DNA of 64,000 nt, taken from assembly GCF_000215955.2 (NCBI RefSeq), contig NZ_AFNV02000004.1:101346-165345 (forward strand), read 5' to 3'. Position 1 is the stretch's first letter. Each line of letters opens with the position of its first letter. The notes beneath the pieces are model-generated. The model was not told where the DNA came from, made no database searches, and was given only the letters and a program-made list of their open reading frames with translations. This DNA comes from Salinisphaera shabanensis E1L3A (GTDB lineage: Bacteria > Pseudomonadota > Gammaproteobacteria > Nevskiales > Salinisphaeraceae). Shown in pieces: positions 44,327 through 53,887 of the stretch. A program made the translations under genes and the position numbers.

Positions 44327-45214
44327 ATGGCCATCGATGCCCCGACCGACCTTAGCGCCCGTATCGAAGCCGCGCTGGAGCGCGCGTTGCCGCCGGCAGA
44401 AACCGAGCCCGTAACGCTGCACGGCGCCATGCGCTATGCCGTGCTGGGCGGCGGCAAGCGCATGCGTCCACGCCTGGTCCATGCCACCGGCCAGACCCTG
44501 GGACTGGCGCTAGAACAACTGGACGCACCGGCCACAGCGGTCGAATTGATTCATGCCTATTCGCTCATTCACGACGACTTGCCGGCCATGGACGACGATG
44601 CGCTGCGCCGCGGCCAGCCCACGGTGCATATCGCCTACGATGAGGCGATCGCCATTCTGGCCGGCGATGCGTTGCAAAGCCTGGCGTTCGAAGTGCTGGC
44701 CGGCGACGAAAGCGCGGCCGCACAGCCAGCGATCTGTAATGCACGGACGCTCACCCTCGCCAAAGCCTGTGGCTCGCGCGGAATGGTGGGCGGCCAGGTG
44801 CTGGATATGGCCAGCGAAGGCAAGGCCATCGATCAGGCCGCGCTCGAGCGTCTGCACCAACACAAGACCGGCGCACTGCTGCGCGCCTGCGTACGCATGG
44901 CCGCCGATACCGATCCATTGCTGGATGCCGATCGCCGCGACGCCCTGGATCGCTTCGCCGAGAACATCGGCCTGGCTTTTCAGGTCCGAGACGACGTGCT
45001 CGATATCGAATCCGACACACAGACACTCGGCAAGACGCAGGGCGCGGATATCGCCCATGACAAGGCCACGTATCCTGCGCTACTCGGCCTCGATGCGGCA
45101 CGCGACTATGCAATGCGTCTACACGACGATGCCCTGGCCGCACTGGCAGTTTTCGCCAGCGACGCCGATCCGCTGCGGGCGATCGCCGCAGAGATCGTCA
45201 AACGCGATCACTAG
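44327..45214 (+). CDS. ispA: Polyprenyl synthetase, farnesyl diphosphate synthase
   Basis: 295 residues. First aspartate-rich motif DDLPAMDDDALRRGQPT (Asp83-84, Asp89) with the extra residues of bacterial short-chain synthases; second motif FQVRDDVLDIESD. GGGKRMRPRL binds the homoallylic pyrophosphate. It joins IPP and DMAPP to farnesyl diphosphate. Unlike the usual xseB-ispA-dxs operon, neither neighbour is here; it lies next to the mevalonate genes instead. Confidence 0.95.
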   Translation: MAIDAPTDLSARIEAALERALPPAETEPVTLHGAMRYAVLGGGKRMRPRLVHATGQTLGLALEQLDAPATAVELIHAYSLIHDDLPAMDDDALRRGQPTVHIAYDEAIAILAGDALQSLAFEVLAGDESAAAQPAICNARTLTLAKACGSRGMVGGQVLDMASEGKAIDQAALERLHQHKTGALLRACVRMAADTDPLLDADRRDALDRFAENIGLAFQVRDDVLDIESDTQTLGKTQGADIAHDKATYPALLGLDAARDYAMRLHDDALAALAVFASDADPLRAIAAEIVKRDH

Positions 45215-45225
45215 CCACGATCGCT

Positions 45226-45753
45226 TCAGCGATCCTCGCGATAGAGCCCCGCCTTACGTGCTGCAAGTAACCAGCGCGCGATGGTGCGGGCACCCACCAT
45301 GACCCCGAACGCCAGTACGCAGCGCAGCGCCATCGCCGCCGGTTGTAACCATTGGCCGGGCATGGATGTCGCCCCGCCCTGTCGACTCACTTCCCAGACC
45401 GTGACAAGCGTGACGAACAGCTGCGGCAGACTGTGGATCAGTATGACGATGCCGGCCACGCCGAACGCCGTCGCTGCGACAGACTCGGCGCTTAAACCGC
45501 CCATGTCCATATGCGCCGTGCGGCCGCGAACAACCAGCCTCGCGAGCCACGGCGCACTGGCCCACAACAGCGCCCCCAGAACCAGAGGCGCTACGATCTG
45601 TATCGCCACGGTCACATAGAGCATGGGCTGGCCGCCGGACGGGCCCTCCGCCCAGAAATAAGGCGCGCTTTGAGCCAGCACCACGATGCCGCGGGCGACC
45701 AGGTAGAAGGCGATCAGTCGTATGCCGATGACCGCGAGATCACGTGTCGCCAC
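45226..45753 (-). CDS. Small integral membrane protein of unknown function
   Basis: 175 residues from a GTG at 45753, 12 bases after the stop of the DUF4139 gene, with GGGCG about eight bases upstream. Four membrane segments: about 3-23 (DLAVIGIRLIAFYLVARGIVV), 40-60, 95-115 and 135-155. No enzyme motif was seen. It is the last gene of the minus-strand exonuclease-ampG-DUF4139 series. Confidence 0.65.
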   Translation of the reverse strand: MATRDLAVIGIRLIAFYLVARGIVVLAQSAPYFWAEGPSGGQPMLYVTVAIQIVAPLVLGALLWASAPWLARLVVRGRTAHMDMGGLSAESVAATAFGVAGIVILIHSLPQLFVTLVTVWEVSRQGGATSMPGQWLQPAAMALRCVLAFGVMVGARTIARWLLAARKAGLYREDR

Positions 45754-45764
45754 GGTCTCGCGCC

Positions 45765-47138
45765 CTAGTTCGACCACACCGCGGTATAGCGCAGCGTCTG
45801 CTCGCCGTTGGCCGGTACGTCGATCTGCCACTCGGCGGTATTGGCCGGCGCGTCATCAGCGGTCTTCGGTTCCGCCGATTCGACCGTCGCGCCCTGCGGC
45901 AAGTTTTCCACGACCTGTACCGTCGCGGCGTCTGCGCTGGCGTTGTGCAGCGTGATTTCGACAGTGCGCCGACGCTCGTTCTCGCCGGTCTTGCGATCCT
46001 CGACCAGGCGGCGCTCGCTGGTCAGATCGAAGGCGGTGCCGAGCGTGAGCGTGACCGGCGCCTGTTTGGGCGTATCGTCGATACGATCTTCGCCCATCAG
46101 ATTCGCGCTACCGCTGCTGTCATAGATTCGGACCGCGCCTGCGGGCAGTGGCACCTCGGCGGTATTGTCGAACGCAAGCCGAATCTGGGCGTGGCTACGC
46201 TGACCTTCACGGCTGACCGAGTAAAAGCTGTTCTCGACACGATAGCTGCGCGTTGCGTCGAACGTTTTCGGGGCCATGATCGAAACCGCACGCGTGCCGC
46301 CTGCGGCCACGTCGATGCCATCCTCGAGCGCATAGCGGTAGGTATCGCCATTGGCCTCGGGCGCACCGGCATCGCTGGCCTTGGCTTCGAAGCGGGCCAT
46401 CATCATCGGTGTCGGCGCATGGCCGTTGGTACGCGCGACATCACCCGCCACCAGCCAGGCCTTTTCGGCGGCCAGACGTGCGCCCGCGCTGTTGTCGATG
46501 ATAGCCATGCTGGCCAGTTCGAGCTGGCCGGCCTGGGCATCGAAACGCCCTGTATAACTGGCCTGCCAGCTCGGCCCGTCGATCTGGTACGTCGCCGTCA
46601 GGGGTTGCTTGCCGGCCTTGTCGGCATCGATATCCAGTTGCAGGCCGTCGCCACTATCGTCACCGGCCGGCCAGGCCACTCGCCAGGGCGAATCGCCGGT
46701 CAGACGTTCGATGCGGTCGTCGACACGTACCAGCAGCGTATCGCCGTTGACGCCGACGAGCGTGGCCTCACGCGAACGCGCGTCACCGGCATCGTTGTCG
46801 CGCAATAGCGTAACCGGCTGGCCGACGCGCCCGGCGAGCAGACCCTGGCCGCTGTCGTCGCCCGCACGCGCCGTCAATCCGGTCAGGCGCACGCCTTCAC
46901 CTTCCAGCCAGACGGTATCCGCACGCAGACGCCCGGAAATGGGCCAACCGATAGTCTGATCACCGGATTTGAGATCGATATCGCGCGTGGTCTGCACCAC
47001 GGCCGCGCCGCGATTGTAGAGGGCCATGGCATCAACCCGGGTCGGGTCGGACGACGAGGCCGCAAATGCGGCCAGCGGTAGGAAGCTGGCCGGCAATACG
47101 ACGACCAGGGCTTTGAGCAGATGATTCGGTTGCTTCAT
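45765..47138 (-). CDS. DUF4139-domain secreted protein
   Basis: 457 residues. Signal peptide (LLKALVVVLPASFLPLAAFAAS). The beta-rich body and the C-terminal DUF4139 hallmark (RRTVEITLHNASADAATVQVVENLPQGATVESAEPK) ending in ANGEQTLRYTAVW identify the family. The function is unknown. The start overlaps the ampG stop by four bases. Confidence 0.85.
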   Translation of the reverse strand: MKQPNHLLKALVVVLPASFLPLAAFAASSSDPTRVDAMALYNRGAAVVQTTRDIDLKSGDQTIGWPISGRLRADTVWLEGEGVRLTGLTARAGDDSGQGLLAGRVGQPVTLLRDNDAGDARSREATLVGVNGDTLLVRVDDRIERLTGDSPWRVAWPAGDDSGDGLQLDIDADKAGKQPLTATYQIDGPSWQASYTGRFDAQAGQLELASMAIIDNSAGARLAAEKAWLVAGDVARTNGHAPTPMMMARFEAKASDAGAPEANGDTYRYALEDGIDVAAGGTRAVSIMAPKTFDATRSYRVENSFYSVSREGQRSHAQIRLAFDNTAEVPLPAGAVRIYDSSGSANLMGEDRIDDTPKQAPVTLTLGTAFDLTSERRLVEDRKTGENERRRTVEITLHNASADAATVQVVENLPQGATVESAEPKTADDAPANTAEWQIDVPANGEQTLRYTAVWSN

Positions 47139-48652
47139 GAAGACGCCGATTCCTGTTGTTTGTGGGCCGGTTTTTCATGCCGGTGAATACGAAACAGCCA
47201 CATCGCCAGCAAAATCGCCGGGACGCCGGCCAGCGCGGTATAGCTGAAAAACGTCATATAACCAAAGCTGTCGACCACCCAGCCCGAGAAGCCGCCAATG
47301 AACTTGCCGGGCAAGGTCATCAGTGACGAGAACAACGCATACTGGGTCGCGGTGTACTGAGTGTTGGTCAGACTAGATAAATAGGCGATGAACGCGGAAC
47401 CCGCCATGCCGCCGGAGAGGTTGTCTGCCGACACCGTCAACGCCAGCGATAGCAGCCCTGGATTGCCGGGCTGCCAAGGGGTGTTCAACAACGGCGTCCA
47501 GAGAAATGCAGCGCTGTCAGGCCGGGTGGCCATATCCATCAGGCCGGTGTTGAACAGCAGCATCGTCTGCGCATCCGGGCCCTGCGCGGCGAGCCAGGCG
47601 AACGCCAGATTGGTGGATGCGGCCAGAATGGCGCTTGCCAGCAACGGCTTGAGAATGCCGTAGCGCACGATCAGCACGCCACCCAGCGCGGCCCCGCCGA
47701 GCGTCATTGCAATACCGAACAGCTTGGTCACGCTCGCGATTTCGTTGAGCGAATAGTGCATGTCCAGATAGAACGGATTGGCCATCACACCCAGCGTGAT
47801 ATCCGTGACTCGAAACAGGCTCACGAACAACAGGATCATGAGCGCGGGTACACCGTAGCGAGAAAAGAAATCCACCAGCGGACAGATCACTGCGCCCAGT
47901 ACCCAGCCGTACGCCTTGCGCAATTTCTCCGGCAGGAAGTCACAGCGCGCCAGATGGGCATTCACCCACGGTTCGTCCGGCAGCAGGGACGCGCGTGCCG
48001 AGGCTTCCGGTTCGGCCACCAGCAATACGGTCACCATGCCGACACCCACGAGCCCAGCCATCACGAAATACGTAAACGGCCAGGTCGTGCCGGCGGCGAT
48101 ATAGAACGCGCCCGCACCGGCTGTCAGCAGTGCAATGCGATAGCCGGCCTGGTAAGTCGCGGCCATTGCGCCCTGAATGCTTTCGTCGACGGCTTCGATA
48201 CGCCAGGCATCGATCGCCACATCCTGGGTGGCCGAAGAAAACGCCACCAGAAGCCCGAACCAGGCAATCGCAGCCAGGTTCTCGGTCGGGTCGGTCATCG
48301 CCATCGCGATCAGACCGGTCACGAGACCGAACTGGGCCAACAGCATCCAGGCACGTCGTCGGCCCAGAAGCCGCCCGAGCACCGGCAAGGGGAAACGGTC
48401 GACCACTGGCGCCCAGAAGAACTTGATCGAGTACATCACCCCGATCCATGAAAAGAACCCGATCGTGGTCTTGGACACGCCTTCCTGGGCCAGCCACGCC
48501 GAGAGCGTGGAAAACACCAGCAGAAACGGCAGGCCGGACGAGAAGCCCAGAAACGCCATGCCGATGACCCGGGGCTGGCCATAGACTTCGAGCGCGGCGC
48601 GCCAGCCGCGCTTGCCATCGCCGGCCGGCGTAGACAGTTCAGAATTCGACAT
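47135..48652 (-). CDS. ampG: AmpG-type muropeptide permease
   Basis: 505 residues, about 12-14 membrane helices, from the ATG at 48652, which lies 14 bases inside the exonuclease gene. Family motifs are FLGFSSGLPFLLVFSTLSAWLAQEGVSKTTIGFFSWIGVMYSIKFFWAP and SATQDVAIDAWRIEA. AmpG imports anhydro-muropeptides for cell-wall recycling, which matches the lytic transglycosylase that would produce them. Confidence 0.92.
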   Translation of the reverse strand: MSNSELSTPAGDGKRGWRAALEVYGQPRVIGMAFLGFSSGLPFLLVFSTLSAWLAQEGVSKTTIGFFSWIGVMYSIKFFWAPVVDRFPLPVLGRLLGRRRAWMLLAQFGLVTGLIAMAMTDPTENLAAIAWFGLLVAFSSATQDVAIDAWRIEAVDESIQGAMAATYQAGYRIALLTAGAGAFYIAAGTTWPFTYFVMAGLVGVGMVTVLLVAEPEASARASLLPDEPWVNAHLARCDFLPEKLRKAYGWVLGAVICPLVDFFSRYGVPALMILLFVSLFRVTDITLGVMANPFYLDMHYSLNEIASVTKLFGIAMTLGGAALGGVLIVRYGILKPLLASAILAASTNLAFAWLAAQGPDAQTMLLFNTGLMDMATRPDSAAFLWTPLLNTPWQPGNPGLLSLALTVSADNLSGGMAGSAFIAYLSSLTNTQYTATQYALFSSLMTLPGKFIGGFSGWVVDSFGYMTFFSYTALAGVPAILLAMWLFRIHRHEKPAHKQQESASS

Positions 48653-49430
48653 CGTAATCAATCGTCAGCGGCGCATGATCGGAAAGCCGCTCGGCGCGAT
48701 ACACCGATTCGGCGGTGGCTTTGGCAGCGAGCGCGGGCGTGGCGACGTGATAATCGATCCGCCATCCCACGTTGTTGTCCCAGGCCCGGCCGCGATTCGA
48801 CCACCAGGTGAACTGGTCTTCGTTCGGGTTGATCTCGCGAAACACGTCCACCAGCCCCATCTCGCCGAACAGCCGGTCCATCCATTCGCGCTCGTGCGGC
48901 AGAAAGCCCGAGTTCTTCTTGTTGTTCTTCCAGTTCTTGAGATCGATTTCCTTGTGCGCGATGTTCAGATCGCCACAAACCAGATAATCGCCCGGGGCGG
49001 CCACGCGGGCCGCCAGCAATTCGGGAAAGTGCACCAGATAACGCTCTTTCGAATCCTGGCGATGATCGCCAGAGGAACCCGACGGTGCATAAAGACTGGC
49101 AATACTCAGATCGCCATCGGGCATCTTGTAGCGGGCCTCGATATAACGGCCTTCGGCATCGAACTCTTCGTGGCCCATGCCGCGAATGATGGCGTCGGGT
49201 TCGCGCTTGGAATAGATCGCCACACCCGAATAACCCTTGCGGTTGGTCGCCTCTTCATAGAAGCAGTGGTAGCCCTCGGGCCAGAACGCCTCGACACCTT
49301 CGAGCTGATGCTGTTGCGCCTTGAGCTCCTGAATACAGACCACGTCCGGGTCCTGACTCGCCATCCACTCGAAAAAACCCTTGCGCTGCGCGGCTCGAAT
49401 ACCGTTGGCGTTGAAGGACATGACCCGCAT
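48639..49430 (-). CDS. xthA: Exodeoxyribonuclease III (XthA/Crc family)
   Basis: 263 residues from the ATG at 49430, which has AAGGGA seven bases upstream. The full catalytic set of active AP-endonucleases is present: Asn7, Glu35 (CIQELKA), Tyr114 (SLYAPSG), Asp154 and Asn156 (CGDLNIAH), Asp226 (WRIDYH), and Asp251-His252 (LSDHAPL). It stands divergent from pyrE, the position of crc in Pseudomonas; Crc has lost several of these residues, so this looks like a true nuclease. It removes 3' blocks and cuts at abasic sites, with MutY and MutM in the same repair path. Confidence 0.92.
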   Translation of the reverse strand: MRVMSFNANGIRAAQRKGFFEWMASQDPDVVCIQELKAQQHQLEGVEAFWPEGYHCFYEEATNRKGYSGVAIYSKREPDAIIRGMGHEEFDAEGRYIEARYKMPDGDLSIASLYAPSGSSGDHRQDSKERYLVHFPELLAARVAAPGDYLVCGDLNIAHKEIDLKNWKNNKKNSGFLPHEREWMDRLFGEMGLVDVFREINPNEDQFTWWSNRGRAWDNNVGWRIDYHVATPALAAKATAESVYRAERLSDHAPLTIDYDVEF

Positions 49431-49580
49431 CGACGTTCCCTTGCTTTGAACCTGTATGGCTTTCTGTACAAACGCTTGCACGCCGGTGACCGAGCCGTGA
49501 GCCGGTCGCGGGCGCATCGCGCAGGCCTTATCATACGTGCTTGCCAACCGTGCACGATCCAACTACGCCGGGAACCGCCG

Positions 49581-50234
49581 ATGTCTGCCGAGCCGACCGA
49601 ACACAGTCAGGAGTTTCTAGCCCTTGCTGATACCTACGACGCGCTCAAGTTCGGCGAGTTCCAACTCAAGTCCGGCCGTGTGAGCCCGTACTTCTTCAAT
49701 ATGGGGGCGATCGCCTCCGGTGCGGGGCTGAAACGCCTGGCCGCGGGCTATGCCGCTGCACTGACGAGTTCGGGCATCGAGTACGACAGCCTGTTCGGGC
49801 CGGCCTACAAGGGCATCCCATTGGTCGCGACGGTGGCCTGTGCGCTCGCCGATCATGGCCACGACGTACCGTTTACCTACAACCGCAAGGAAGCCAAGGA
49901 CCACGGCGAAGGCGGCACGCTGGTCGGCGCGCCGCTGGGCCAGCGCGTGGTGATCGTCGACGACGTCATCACTGCCGGTACGGCCGTGCGCGAAGCCATC
50001 GCCCTGATTCGCAACGCGGGCAGCGAAGTCGCCGGCGTGCTCATTGCGCTCGATCGCCAGGAACGCGGCACAGATGCGCGCTCGCCGCTGCAGGCACTGG
50101 CTGCCGACGAGGGCATCCCCACCGTGGCCGTCTCCACCCTAGACGACGTGATCGGCTATGCCGAACGCGCCGGACTGGACGATCACAGGCTGGCCGCAAT
50201 CAAACGCTATCGCGACGAATACGGCGTGGCGTGA
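49581..50234 (+). CDS. pyrE: Orotate phosphoribosyltransferase
   Basis: 217 residues from the ATG at 49581 with GGGAA upstream. The frame is open for hundreds of codons further upstream, but that part is antisense to the exonuclease gene. Motifs: ALKFGEFQLKSGRVSPYFFNMG, YDSLFGPAYKGIPLVATVACAL, YNRKEAKDHGEGG and the PRPP loop VVIVDDVITAGTAV. It makes orotidine 5-phosphate in pyrimidine synthesis. Confidence 0.96.
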   Translation: MSAEPTEHSQEFLALADTYDALKFGEFQLKSGRVSPYFFNMGAIASGAGLKRLAAGYAAALTSSGIEYDSLFGPAYKGIPLVATVACALADHGHDVPFTYNRKEAKDHGEGGTLVGAPLGQRVVIVDDVITAGTAVREAIALIRNAGSEVAGVLIALDRQERGTDARSPLQALAADEGIPTVAVSTLDDVIGYAERAGLDDHRLAAIKRYRDEYGVA

Positions 50235-52023
50235 GCGAGCGTCACGCCAACGCGAACGGCGACTACACGCCGGGTCTCGACCGGTTAACGCGCTATGCGC
50301 TGGTCGCCCTCGCCGTGGCACAGGCGCTCGCGCTTTACGGGCTTGCGCAGGTTATCGACGATTTCGACGATCTGCGCTGGCTCTACGGCGCCTATGCCGT
50401 CGTCGGTCTGCTGCCCCTCCTGTTTTATCTGGGCGGCACACGCCTGTACGACATACGCAATCTGATCGCGGCCGCCGTGCTGGCGCCGCTGCTGTTCGGC
50501 CTCGGTTGGCATCTGGGCTGGCTGTGCGAGCCGTTCGAAAATCGCAGCTACCACACCGAGAACTTCGTGTTCAGCTTTGCACTGAGCATCGGCGCCGCGG
50601 TATTCGTGCTTGCGAGCTATCTACGTGCCTGGCCCGCGCAGCAAAACCCGTCTTTGACTATCCGCAGCTGCTGATCTACACCCACGAGCAGGTATTCAGC
50701 GTTGTGCTCGTCAGTACGTTTGTCGGCATCTCCTGGGGAGTGCTCGCACTATGGGCGCAGCTGTTCGATGCCATTGGTATCACCCTGTTCTCTCAGCTGC
50801 TCGACAACACGCTGTTCGTTTACCTGTGCAATGGCCTGATCGCCGGCATAGCGCTGGTGGTCATACGCAATCAGCCACGACTGATCGCGACTCTGAGCGC
50901 CATCACCCGCGGCCTGCTACGGGTGCTGCTGGTACCGGTCGCATTGGCCATCGTGCTCTTCGCCACGGCGTTGCCATGGGTTGGCCTGGAACAGATATGG
51001 GCGACCGGCCGGGCGGCGTCGCTGATGATGCTGCTCAGTGTGGTACTGCTGGCATTGTTCGCCACGGCATTTCTCGAAGCACCGCACGAGTCGGGGTATC
51101 CGCGCCCACTACGCGCACTGGTCTGGGTGGCCGTCATACTCCTGCCGCTCAACGTCGTTCTGGCAAGTTGGGCGCTGGGGCTGCGTATCGGCCAGCACGG
51201 GCTGAGCGTCGACCGCCTCTGGGCGGCCGTACTGCTGGCCCTGATCGCGGCCTACGCGCTCAGCTATGCGCTGGTGATCCTGTGGTCGCGTGCCAAGGCA
51301 AGCGCAAGACTGCAGCGAATCAACGTCGTCATGGGCCTGATCGTCGTCGGCACGCTTATTCTCGTCAACACGCCCCTGGCCGATCTGCGCGCACTAAGCG
51401 CGCACGACCAGGCGCAACGGTTGACCCAGTCTCGGGTCACGCCGGAGCGCTTCGACTATCCCTATATGCGCGACGAGCTCGGCGCCTATGGCATCGCCGA
51501 ATTGAAGCGGTTACAGGACAGCGATTTCGCCAAAGGCCATCCGCTTGCCGCTCGCCGTATCGCGGCGGTACTCCAACCTTCATCGGGCCGAGACACCGCA
51601 CTCGCGGTCGATACGAACGACCCCGACGCGGTCACCGCGGTATTCGATATCATGCCGGGCGATGCAGCCGTACCGACTGAACTCATCGCGGCTGTCCCGC
51701 AGACAATGCCGTGGTGTCTAAACGCACCCGGCCGCTGTGCGCTGGTACGCGTGCAATGCCAGGCCATGACGTTCTGGTGGATCGTCACGAACCCGGCATC
51801 AAGTCATCCAAGCGGTCGGACCTACGGCGAGATCGACGGCCAATGGCGTCAGATCGGCCGGGTCTCTTCACGCGGCTGCAGCGAACAATCAGTATCGGAC
51901 AAGAACGCCGACGTGGCTCCAAAGGCACTGCCTGGGCCGTTTGTCGCGTTTGAAGATAGCCGCTGTGTTTATGTCGTCACTCCCAATGAGGCCTACCTGC
52001 GCGATCTGAGTGATAGACGCTGA
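50231..52023 (+). pseudogene. DUF4153 membrane protein, frame broken once as read
   Basis: The GTG start at 50231 overlaps the pyrE stop. The first 138 residues (several membrane helices, ending YLRAWPAQQ) are followed by a stop at 50674 in this frame. The protein plainly continues in the next frame as KPVFDYPQLLIYTHEQVFSVVLV through many helices to DLSDRR at 52023. One missing A in the AAAA run near 50641-50645 explains the break. Repaired length is 597 residues, normal for DUF4153 multi-pass proteins. The function is unknown. Probable sequence error, but a real frameshift is possible. Confidence 0.75.
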
Positions 52024-52156
52024 CCGGCCGTTCAAGCACGTCATATGGTTGAAACCCGATAGCCGTAGCATGCTCGTGCCAACCTGCATTCTGCAGGCAC
52101 GCCGGCGTGGCAATGCAGCACACGGCGCCCATGGCATGGGATTTGGGGGGAGCACG

Positions 52157-53800
52157 ATGTCGACGAAATGGCGTATTGCCGCCTGGCTTGTTGTTGTATG
52201 CGTGGCATTGCTTGGCGGCTGTAGCGACGACGACACCGTCGACCTGACAGCAGGCAGCGGTGCCAACTCGCTGCCCACCGACAACAGCGAAGCGGAGCCC
52301 GAGATACCGGACGACCTGACCGATACGCCGCTCAAGGTTGTCGTACTGGTCATCGACAGCCTGATGCCGGACGAAATCGGCACCAACACGCCCAACCTGC
52401 TCGCGCTCAAGCAAAGCGGCACGTTCTACGCTGAAAGCCGCGCGGTGTTCTCGGCCGAAACCATTCCCAACCATGTCGCCATGATGACCGGCATGTACAG
52501 CGGGCGTAGCGGTATTCCGACCAACAACTTCTGGGATCGCGACGCCAAACCGGACACGCCCGAGGCCGAGGATCTCGACAACCCGAACGAGCTGGAAGCA
52601 AAGACGCTGTTCACACATATCGACGAACAATGCCGACGCGGCAACAACCCGCCGAACCCCCGATTCTCGACTGCCGCCGTACTTTCGAAAACCTATCTCT
52701 ACGAAATCTTCGAAGGCGACGCCGCCGATTTGCAGCCCAACGATGCCGGCATCGTAAATCTCGCGCCCGACGACCATTGGGATCCACGTAGTTCGAAAGG
52801 CTATATTGACCCCGGTTTCGAATACACCCCGGACGACTTCACCACCCCGCAAGTGATCGAACGCATACCCGGTGCCGACTTTCTGTTCGTGAATCTCGGC
52901 TCGGTGGATCGTGTCGCCCACGCCTTTGGCGCTGCAGCGCGGGCCGGGCAAATACTCTCGACCGACACCCATGTCGGCGAGATCGTCGAAGCGCTGCGCG
53001 AGGGTGGCGAATGGGAGAACACGGTGCTGATCGTTGCCAGCGATCATGGCATGGACTTCTCCGATCAACTGGGTATCGGCGACAACATTTCGGTACAGGC
53101 CACACTCGACGGCTTTGCCGAGTGCGGCTATGAGCCAATGCTCGCCGTGGACAATGGCGGTACCGACAGCCTCTATATCAGCAACCCCGATGCCACACCG
53201 GCAAGCCGACAGAATACTCTCGAGACCGTCCGCGCCTGCCTTTCCGAACCTAACGGCCAGACCTGTACCCGCGTACGTTCCATGTGCGGCGGCCTGGCGT
53301 TTCTGCCGCCCCAAGTCGAGCATATCCTCGGTGCCTGGTATACCGCGCCGAATGCGGATGCTCCGCCCGGCAACCTGCCCGGCTCGATCGCGGCCTCAGC
53401 TCATCCCAATCTCGGCGATCTCGTGCTCGCGGCAGACGACGGTTTCAACTTCGGCGAACCGGTGGGTGTCGCGAACCCCATCCCTGGCAACCATGGCCAT
53501 CCAGTCACATTCCATAACACGATGCTCATCGCGGGCGGTATCGACTTCATTCATCGCGGCCGAGAGGTCACGGCCTCCATCCCCGGCCCGACACCGTTCG
53601 ATCGGCTCCCCGAGCAGTCCGAAAACATCGATATCGCGCCGACTATCGCGTGGCTGCTAGGGCTTCCCCTGGCTGAAGAGGATTTCGCCGACGGCCAAAC
53701 CTTCGACGGTCGCATACTCGCGGAGGCGTTCAAACCATTCGACCAGGATCCGAACGCACCGGCGCCGGCTTACTGTGGATTGAGACGAGCGGCGCTATAA
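52157..53800 (+). CDS. Secreted type I phosphodiesterase/alkaline phosphatase-like lipoprotein
   Basis: 547 residues from the ATG at 52157, with GGGGGGAG just upstream; the frame is open 49 codons earlier without signal character. Lipoprotein signal ending LLGGC (Cys at about 21). Metal-binding VVVLVIDSLMPDEI and the nucleophile-region AETIPNHVAMMTGMYSGRSGIPTNNFWD match the nucleotide pyrophosphatase/phosphodiesterase fold; VASDHGMD and NHGHP supply later metal ligands. The substrate is unknown; nucleotides or phosphodiesters are typical. Confidence 0.85.
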   Translation: MSTKWRIAAWLVVVCVALLGGCSDDDTVDLTAGSGANSLPTDNSEAEPEIPDDLTDTPLKVVVLVIDSLMPDEIGTNTPNLLALKQSGTFYAESRAVFSAETIPNHVAMMTGMYSGRSGIPTNNFWDRDAKPDTPEAEDLDNPNELEAKTLFTHIDEQCRRGNNPPNPRFSTAAVLSKTYLYEIFEGDAADLQPNDAGIVNLAPDDHWDPRSSKGYIDPGFEYTPDDFTTPQVIERIPGADFLFVNLGSVDRVAHAFGAAARAGQILSTDTHVGEIVEALREGGEWENTVLIVASDHGMDFSDQLGIGDNISVQATLDGFAECGYEPMLAVDNGGTDSLYISNPDATPASRQNTLETVRACLSEPNGQTCTRVRSMCGGLAFLPPQVEHILGAWYTAPNADAPPGNLPGSIAASAHPNLGDLVLAADDGFNFGEPVGVANPIPGNHGHPVTFHNTMLIAGGIDFIHRGREVTASIPGPTPFDRLPEQSENIDIAPTIAWLLGLPLAEEDFADGQTFDGRILAEAFKPFDQDPNAPAPAYCGLRRAAL

Positions 53801-53887
53801 ACTGCGCCTTGCAGGCCCTGCGGCGCTCAACTAAAGCAACCGAGTCGTACGCCGATAGAAAACCGATATTTTCTACCGGTCCTCACC

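Noticed and set aside
48612..49580. Long open frame upstream of pyrE that would add over 300 residues
   Set aside because: It is antisense to the exonuclease III gene, which has full catalytic motifs; pyrE has a proper start and ribosome site at 49581.
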